Part shown: positions 13,701 to 23,400 of the stretch, in pieces
Layout: the number at the start of each line of letters is the position of its first letter
Numbering within the stretch: the stretch's first letter is position 1
DNA from: Symbiodinium natans
Taxonomy: Eukaryota; Sar; Dinophyceae; Suessiales; Symbiodiniaceae
Reading direction: 5' to 3'
Length of the DNA stretch: 64,000 nucleotides
NCBI GenBank assembly: GCA_905221605.1
Contig: CAJNDS010000114.1
Location: 120,001 to 184,000 of the forward strand
Notes under the pieces: model-generated
What the model saw: only the letters and a program-made list of their open reading frames with translations
Database searches by the model: none
What the model was told of the DNA's origin: nothing
Program-made: the position numbers and the translations under genes

Positions 13701-16700
13701 TTTAGGGTTTAGGGATTAGGAATTAGGGATTAGGGTTTAGGGTTATGCAACCCTAAACCTTAAACCATAAACTCCTAAGGAGAGTGGCGGTTCATCTATT
13801 CTTCTGCAAGTGCGGATGCGTCTTCTCATCAGGGCGGGAGGCTTGTCCGCGATGAAGAACAGGCGCGTCGTCGACTGCTTGAAGAAGTCCTGCGTGGGGT
13901 CGAGGGCACATGCATTGCTTTGAGAGGAGGGTTTGGGAGTCGGAGAAGTCAGTAGGAGAACTCCTAAACCCTAAACCCCAAACCCCAAACCCTAAAGCCT
14001 AAACCCTAAACCCCTATCAGCCCTGTGGGCCACAGGGCCCAGAGTCCACAGCAGGACAACATGGGAGGCGATGGAGGATACAAATCCACCTACCCCCGAA
14101 CCTGGAAACCCTCAACCCAAGACCCACAACCCTGAGGCCGGATTGTTTTTTGTTTAGGGTCTAGGGTCCCAAAACAAAACCTTAACCCAAACCCCCTATA
14201 ACCCCCCCAAACCCCAAAACCCTCCTGAACCCTCGTAAGCCCCTTAATTAACCCTGTAACCCTAAACCGCCTAAACCCCACAACCCCCAATGTTTCTCAC
14301 CAACTTTGCCGGTCCTGGCCAGCAGGCGCGGTTGCGAAGAACCTCAAGCAATGGGCGTTGGTCGATCTTTAAGCGGGATCTCTGGGCGGCTAAGGTCTGA
14401 TTAAACCCTAAACCCTAAACCCTAAACCCTAAACCCTAAACCCTAAACCCTAAACCCTAAACCCTAAACCCTGAACTCGAGCTTCGCTCCACCCGGCGCT
14501 GTCCAGGCTTGCGGGCCACCCGGCCTGCGATAGACATCTCGGCGCAGGAAGTTGGTCCTTGACTGCTTGGAGGTTCAGTACTTATTTAGGGTTTAGGGTT
14601 TAGGGTTTAGGGTTTCGGGTTTAGGGGTTAGGGGTTTAGGGTTCAGGGTTTAGGGCTTCGGGTTTTGGGTACTTACGAACCAATTATAGCTGTACTTGTA
14701 ACCCACTTATAAGCCCTTTAGAGTCTCGCGGACGGAATCTGCCTTCAAAGGCTCAGGCAAGCCTAAACCCTGCAATCTCCTCCACCCCAAGACCCTGCAG
14801 CATCGTACGCCCCGAGCCCTTCAGAAGAGCAGCTGCTGATAGGGTTTGGGGTTTGGGGTTTAGGGTTTAGGGTTTAGGGTTTAGGGCTATAAAACTCTAA
14901 AAATGCAACTCGGGCTCTGGTCTTCGTCGAGAGATGACAAGAACTTCTCCAGCGCCTTCACTTGGCCCTGGCAAGCACGGCTGAGTTTCAGGAACGAAGC
15001 AAACACACAGACGCGAGCTCTTTTTTCTCACGCCTGGTCCCTTTTCTGGGGTGTAACCTGAGTACCGAATTTTTTCGAAGGACCTTCAAGAGCAACGCCG
15101 AGTGCACATCTGCCATACCACTGCGCAGCCTGCCCGAAACGAGAACCATTCCGCGCGCCTTGGGCTTGGACAGCAGCGACTTGAGCATCCGCTCCACGTT
15201 CTCCCAGAACCAGTTCCAAGACAGTTCGTGCTCGGTGTCCCAGTCCTGCACGTAACAAGCTGGGGACAAAAACTCGTGCATCCCCTGAACTGTCCCCCCC
15301 TAAACCCTAAACCCTAAAATCTAAACCCTAAACCCTAAACCCGAAACCCTAAACCCTGCCACGTGCCCGCAATTCGTCCTTTGGGACCAGAGACCGGAGG
15401 GAGGAGAGCATAACGGCTCGAAACCTGGAGCAAACCATCATGGAAGCGGGAGCATCTTCACCAGGCGCCGACGTTCTAGGAATGCTTTGAGCTGCCTACC
15501 CTATCTGGGGTTTACGAAAATAGGGGACCCCCCAATAGAGATTCCCAAGTAGTAGGATCCCCTAAGGACCCCAATAAGGTAAATAAGGTAGAAACTCCAT
15601 CCATATCGCCTTGCAACAAGCTCTTGCATCAGTGGCGCTGCAACACGCCCCTGAAAGCGCACTGAGCCTGGAGACTCTGGGAAAAAGCTGGGAACCCCGC
15701 TCGCTGAAGACAATTGACCCCTGGTACCTCTCGTCTGCATCAGTATTGAAGGGCATGATGGGTCCACATGACGCCACAACACTCGCACACCCGCCTGCTG
15801 AAACCTAATGCGCAACAGAGTCTGATTTCCACGAATAGTCTACTATTTGCTGAAGAACGCCCCCCCCCCCCCCCCCAAAAAAAAAAAAAAGGAAAAAAAT
15901 AATTCCCATATTGTCCACATAAGGAAGAATATTCAATTTGGGTGGCTCTTAAGCGAGTAGTAGAAGCGGCAACGAAGCAGTGCTTGCAAGCTCCCTGGGC
16001 GCACTGGTTCAGAACAAGGGAGCAGACGTCGCACTCCTGACGGTCCGGGTTTAGGGCCTAGGGTTAGGGTTACCAGGTCTAGGGTTTAGGGTTAAGGGTT
16101 TAGGGTTAAGGGTTCAGGGTTCAGAGTTTAGGGTTTACCAGGGGTCACAAAAGTGGGGGGAACCATGGTCTTAACTGGCTGTACCCATCTTCGTGGTACC
16201 TACAACCCCATGATGGTCCACGTGGGTTTGTAGTGCGAAACTAAACCCGAAACCCTACCAGTCCCCCCAGTCGCTACACCCTTAACCTAGCTCTACTCAG
16301 TAGAGTTTGACCTTCTCGAGATTCTAGGGCCACACCCCTACACCCTAAGTTTAAACCGAGCAGGGCTTGAAAAGGTTTAGGTATTCAGGTGGCCCTTCAG
16401 GAACCATCCCTGGCGAGTTGGAAAGCTTGACACCCCAAACTCCCAAACCCTGGCACACTAGACTCCAACTCCCAAACCCTGAGGCACGAAACTCTGAACC
16501 CGCAGACCCCGAACCATGACACCCTACAGCAAACCTTAAGCTCTCAAGCCCCTGAGCCCTTATGAGGCCCTAAGGCCCTAAAGCCCTAAAACCCTAAAAC
16601 CCTGAACCCCCAACGCTGTAACATCCACCTCACCCACTTCCCCTAGCCACCCCTGCTGTGCCTCCTGGAGACGGCTCGAATTCGCCACGTTCATCACCTG

Positions 16701-17456
16701 TGGGTTCACGGCTTAGGCCAATTTCAAAACCTAAACCCTAAACCCTAAACCCTCATTAAACCCAGGCTTGGGGGGGCTTAGCTGGGGTCGGTTTTGGAGG
16801 CCTATAAATGGAACGAACTTACTGGATTTATAAGGATTGTATAGAGGATCAAGGGGAAAAACCTAAACCCTAAACCCTAAGCCCCAATTTCAAAATGATA
16901 TTCCCTAAACCCTAAACCCTAAACCCTAAACCCTCAACCCCCTGTGAAGGTTTGAGTTTCAGCCTGCCACCAAGGCCTCAGTTCCCGCCCCCCTTTGGGG
17001 CATTTGGCTCTTGAATCGCGAGTTTTCAAAAGGCTTGCAGTTCCAGGATATACATATATATATATATACATGGACATGCATATGTCAAAACAATCATATG
17101 AAAGTATACTGATGCAACCATAAAACAATAGGATAACAAGATACGGAAATAACATATTGAATAACAACGAGAATGATATAAAGAGATAGTAGTATAAGAA
17201 TATTGTTCCCAGACAAAAAGGAAACAACAAACCATAGATAGTATAGTAATGTGGTAAAGGAATAATATGAGGATATATAGATATTAGAATATAGAAATGT
17301 AGTAATACAATACTGAAGTATAATACTGTAACCATACAACAACAAAATGAAGCCAATGTGATAATACCGTAGTATAATGATACCGTTACAATAACATGAA
17401 AAGAAAACCAATGACAATATACAACGTGGTAACATACCACTCCTTTATTAGTATTG

Positions 17457-17487
<31 letters not shown>

Positions 17488-20400
17488 TATTATTATTTAT
17501 TTATGTGTGTGTTGTTGTGTTTGGGGGGGGTGTCCCATACTAAAGACAGTGCAACATCACATAATTCATGTGATAATCATCTAAGAAGACACTAGTGCAG
17601 AAATACATTCATATAATGATAAAACGAATGAGATAACAATACAAGAGCAAGAAGCACGTAATAGTCTAAGAATACAAGAAGATAAGGTTACAAGAATACA
17701 TTTGAAAAGACCGTATAAGAGTGTAAGAACATAACCATATAGGAATAAGACAATGATATAACAGTTTAGAATAGAGGAATATACTAATGTCAACATAAAG
17801 TCATGTAGCAATATACAACAGTAATATAGTATTTGGCTAACATGTCAATAAACGAAGATAAAAAGATTATCATGTAATAGTAAACTAACATAATCACATA
17901 AAACATACAATAGCATAAAGAAAATCAATTACCACGTAACAATGTCACAATAGAACTGTAATATATACATATATATATATATAGATAGATAGAGAGATAA
18001 ATATATGTATATATTTGTAACAAACATAGCGATGCAATAAAATCACATAACAATATCTCAATACAGTAACAAACTGTAATATGACATATAACAGTACCAT
18101 ACTATACAGAAGTAATATAGCAATGTAGCAATATAGAGCAATGTAGCGATATCGCAATGTAGCAATGTAGCAATGTAGTAAACAATAAAGATATAGTAGA
18201 ATAGTCATATGCTACGATAAAGCCATAAGACTTTTGCAATGCAACACTACAGAACTAAGCCAAAACTACAATAATCAGGGCAGCCCCCAAACCTCAACCA
18301 CCCTCCCACCCCCTCACTGGAAGAATCGAGCAGCCATGCTATCGATCTGGTCCAGGATGATGGTCATCCAGTTGCCTGACGCATCCTAATTCCCAAGCAC
18401 CCTCAGAGCTCAGAGGCTCGGCCCTCGACCCCCAAAACCCCTGATGCTCCAGCTTTCTGGCCTCGTAAGACTCAACCCACGCCCCGAAATCTGCCCCCAA
18501 TTTCATATCTCAAGGCTTGGCATAGCTTGGCAGGCTGCGGGAGGCAACTTGGGCATCAGACCCAAATTGGCTGAGCCGTGCATGAGAGCCGACCCCAAAT
18601 GCTGCACCCAAGGGCGGGACTCTCCGCAAATCCCATCACGGCCGCATTGAAGAGGAACATCTCGTCGAAGGTGGTGGGAACCTGCACCGGGTGCACCGGT
18701 CGTCATCGCCAATGTGTTTCGCATCAGCTTTTGCAATGTGGCTGCTTAACGCCGTTAGGCAGGGCTGGAGGGTTTGAGAGCTTTGGGGAAGAGCTTAGGA
18801 TGTTAAAAAAGGGGTTGGCGTGTAGGATCTATGAAATCGTAGACTTACGACACTTTTGCAAGAGGGCTTCCTGAAGCCATGTCCGCCGAGAGAGAGGGCG
18901 CCGCACGTCGGTTTAGGGTTTACAGGGTTTAGGGTTTAGGTTTAGGGTTTAGGGTTTAGTACGGTTTAGGGTTTAGGGTTAGGAACTTGTGAGCGATTCT
19001 CACCCAACGCCCTGAGATCCCTAATCGAGCACTAAAACACTAACATCCCTGAACCGAATCTGGAGATCATAGACATGCTCCACTAACATATGATTCATAG
19101 TAGATAAACGATGTGATGCTCATATACTTGTACTATTATAGTACAAGAACACCATTATTTTGCTTACTCTATTCCTGTAGTCGCACAATACGGTATTCCC
19201 GTATCTGGTACTTACTAACCAATTATAACTGTACTTAGAACCCACTTATAAGCACCTTAAGTGCCCCAATATGGTTATAAGTACAGTTACCCTAAACCCT
19301 AAACCCTAAACCCTATATAGTTACGACTGGTTAGTAAGTACCACGAACCTCCAAGTAGGCCATAGACTCCACCCAACAGTCCACAGAGTCGCAGCCTGAA
19401 CCCCCTTCTTGGATTTCTCGCCTTGGCACCCGGGGGGGCAGGTGTAGGGTCGGAGGGGCTTATGGGGTTTTAGGGTTTTAGGGTTTAGGGTTTAGGTTAG
19501 GGGTTTAGGGTTGGGATTGGGTTCAGGGTTGAGTTTTTGGCCCTGTGAACCCTGAACCCTACGTCCGAATCCCCTAAACCCATTGGGGTTGAGCGTATGG
19601 GGGGCCATGGGCTTGAGGGAGTTCGCAAAGTGTTTGGGGGGAGGTGCTTGTTCAGGGGTCGAAACGTATTCCCCTATATAACCCCTATACACACCTTACA
19701 TAGTCCCGATATACCTAAGCCCGTAGATAACCCCGAAGGTCTCTTCCAAGGGTCTCTCCTTCAGCCCCTTCAGCTTGTGACTGGGCTGTGCAGGGATGGA
19801 GAGATCAAGGCTTAGCGGGCCCCTCGAACACCGCACCCTAAAGCACACCCTCAACCCTACACCCGACATTGCAACAGTGCTACACAGGTATCCTACGATG
19901 AGTACCCGACAGAATGCCATAAACCCTAAACCCTGAACCCTAAACCCGAAACCCTAAACCCTAAACCCTAAACCCTGAACCCTAAACCGTAAACCCTAAA
20001 CCCTAAACCCTAAACCCTGAACCCTGAACCCTAAACCCTAAACCCTAAACCCTAAACCCTAAACCCTGATCCCTGAACCCTGAACCCTAAGGTGGCTCTG
20101 GGGTGCCGTGCGATCCGGTTCTGTCTCGTTGGGGGGCTTCTTTTCCACATTGTGCCTCCCTGGGTTTAGGGTTTAGGGTTTAGGGCTTAGGGTTGAGGGT
20201 TTAGGGTTCAGGCTTCTAGGGTTTTTGAAGGGCTTCGTGCTAGAATTCTTAAGGGTTTAGGGTGCAGAGTTTAGGGTTTGGGGGCTTCATGCTAGAATTC
20301 TCAAGGGTTTTGGATTTTGGGAGCTTCTAGGGTTTTGGGGTCTTCGTTCCGGGGGGTTTTTAAGAGCTTAGGCCATTAAGGGCTGCTAGGGCTTTTCATT

Positions 20401-23400
20401 TTTTTGGGGGCCTTAGAGTGGTTCAGGCCCAGCGGAGCCCTCTAACCCGCCTAACACCCCCCAAGCCCCAAAAGCCCAAAAGCGCTCAAAGTCCTGAAGC
20501 CACTGAAGCCACTTAAGCCTAAACCCCAAAAGCAGCCCCAAACCGTAAAGTCCCTAAACCTTAAAGTCTCAGAAGAACGAGGGCCTGGATTGGGACGCTC
20601 TTCTTCGGGAAGGTCCTCATCTACCTGCTCTCAAAAACAAAGGGTCGCTCTTGAAGGCTGATGGCTGCCATGCGAAGACGAGCTAGCGTGTTCTAATCTC
20701 ATCTCATAATCGTACATTATAATATTGCACTATAGTATTAAATGCGTATGTATATATGTATATATATATATACTCTCATACTATATATATGTATAAGATA
20801 TACAGAGAGAGAGAGAGAGACAGACAGAGAGAAAAAGAGAGACAGCGAGAGGGGAGAGAGAGAAGGGCCGCTGACAAATCCAAAGGTGTTCGAAGTGATG
20901 GATGCCTCAGGAAACGTTTAGGGTTTAGGGTTTAGGGTTTAGGGTTTAGGGTTTGGGGTTTGGGGTTTAGGGTTTAGGGATTTGGGTTTTGGGTGCCCAA
21001 CCTCGGCGCCCTGCCCCACCTTCTTCGATTCCTCCGACGTTTCCTGCAAAAGGCTCTCTCTGAGGAAGCTAAGGGGGGAATCTAAGGGCTTTGTGGTACT
21101 TTACTATAACTTTTGATCTAAACCCTAAACCCTAAACCCTGGCCTTCTTCGTGGCGATCCGCCAACTCCTCTGGATAATCCGTATTCTGCCAGCATACTC
21201 TCGGCCTTCAGCTTGCGTAGACCACGTGGGGTAATATGGGGGCCTGAATAATTAAAATAGGGTTTAGGGCTTGGGGCTTAGGGTTTTAGGGTTTAGGGTT
21301 TAGGCCTTCTACAGGGGCCTGAATAATTGGAAATGGTTTTTGGGGGGGGCTAGTATAGTATACTTATAATGGGGTCAGAAGGGAAGAATATTAGTATTTG
21401 TTCCGATTCCTAAACCCTAAACCCTAAACCTAAGCGCCAAACGCTTAAACCCTAAACGCTAGGAGTTTCCCACAGCCGCGCTGGTGCGCGGAACGCAAGG
21501 CTACCACCAGTGCCGGCAAGGGCCCTTGCACTGAAGGATGGAAGTTTTGTCGGGATCTTAGGGTTCAGGGGGTTATAATAATCAGAAGAAGAATAAGAAG
21601 AAGAAGAAGAAGTAAGAATAGTGAGAACGATAAGAATAATAAGAATTATTAGAATAATAAGAACAATAGCAATGGTATTACTAACAAGTATAATACCAAG
21701 AAGAATCATCATATGAATGAAAGAGCATGGCTGGAGCCCCAACGGTCCGCATTCCCTGGTCCATCCTAATTGCTGTCCTGCTTGGGGTAGGCAAGGGGTT
21801 TAGGGTTTAGGGTTTAGGGTTTAGGGTTTAGGGTTTAGGGTTTAGGGTTTAGGGTTTAGGGTTTAGGGTTTGTGCTCCGGGCTTCGAAGTCTGAGCCCGC
21901 AGCGGATGTAAATGTACGCGCCGCCCACATAGTTCAGTATGGCCTTGGCGGCACCCCCTTAAAGACTAAACCCTAGGGCCCTAAACCCTAAACCCTAAAC
22001 GCTAAACCCTAAACCCCTAAACCCCGTACCCTATACCCTGTACCCTAAGCCCTAAACTAAACTCCAGACTGGGTCCTGGAGCGCCCCAAGCCCAACAGCC
22101 CAGCAAAGCTCGAAGCCCCAAACCCCCGAAGTTCTGAAGTTCTGTACTATACTCCCCTTAGAACATTAATAAAAGTAATATGTTTAATATCCTCTTGGGT
22201 TTTATATCTCACAAACCCTATATTGTCACACTTTTTTGTCAACGCGATTATCAACCCACCTATTGTACATAATTCTCATTGCGAGCCAAAGAAAAAAACA
22301 ACTTCTCCAAACGCAATCACTTTCGAAAGGGACGAGAGGAAAGGCGCACTACCGGTGGATCCCAGGACCCCCGAAATCCCTAAACATCAGAAACCTTAAA
22401 GTTCTAGGGTTTAGGGTTGAGGGTTAGTTAGAATTAGGTTTGAAAGCTGACAGCAGCGCAGGGAAAGCTACATCTGAAGCTCATCATGCAGGGTGCTTGT
22501 AACCCTACTTGTCCGTACCCGTGGACCTCCAAGCAGCTCTACATAACCCCAAACCCTGCATCCCCAGACCACAAAACCCTAGACCCAGGAAAAAACCTAG
22601 GAAAATTGGTTCCCGTTTTGGTTTTAAGGGGAGTATCAGGGAACCCCGACCCTAAAAAAGGAAATAAGGGCCCACTCCGGGTTCCTAGCCCTAAACCCTA
22701 CACCCTAAACCCTAAACCCTAAACCGAAACATAGGAAATAAAGGCCTACTACAGCCACCCACAAGCCTGCTGCAACGATGCTCAACTCGGTCGAAGCGGC
22801 TGTCAGGCCGAGCCGAGCCTTCTCGCTGAAGCGCGTGCCAAGCTCCTGCTGCGGGGTTCAGGGCTTTCTGGCTTTCGTGCTTCCTACCCTAAACCCTAAA
22901 CCCTAAACCCTAAACCTAAAACCTAAACCCTAAACCCTAAACCCTAAACCCAAATTAGGGTTAGCGTGGCGTTTCGCTGGCACAGCTTCAAAAAAACAGG
23001 CTGGAAGTCGCCACAGGCTCCGCAAGGTCCTCTTTGGGAGTGTGTTGGGGAAGCCGAGACCCCAGAAGTCACTGTAAGTACAGGGGTTGGGGTTTAGGGT
23101 TTAGGGTTTAGGGTTTCGGGTTTAGGGTTTAGGGTTTAGGGTTTAGGGTTTAGGGTTTAGGGTTTAGGGTTCAGGGTTTAGGGTTTAGGGTTTAGGGTTT
23201 AGGCTTTAGAGTTTAGGGTTTACGGCTTAAGGTCTAGGGTTTGGGATCTACGGTTCAGGGTTTAGGGTTTACGGTTTAGGGTCTAGGGTCTAGGGTTTGG
23301 GATCTAGGGTTTAGGGTTTAGGGCTTAGGGCTTAGGACTTAGGATTTAGGGTTTGGCCCCAAAAAACCAACATGTTCCCCCCTTATGATGCCTGTATAAG

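Noticed and set aside
16934-18208. Hydrophobic Tyr/Ile/Leu-rich frames that look like membrane proteins.
   Set aside because: They lie in the AT-rich island; no conserved motif, and composition explains them.
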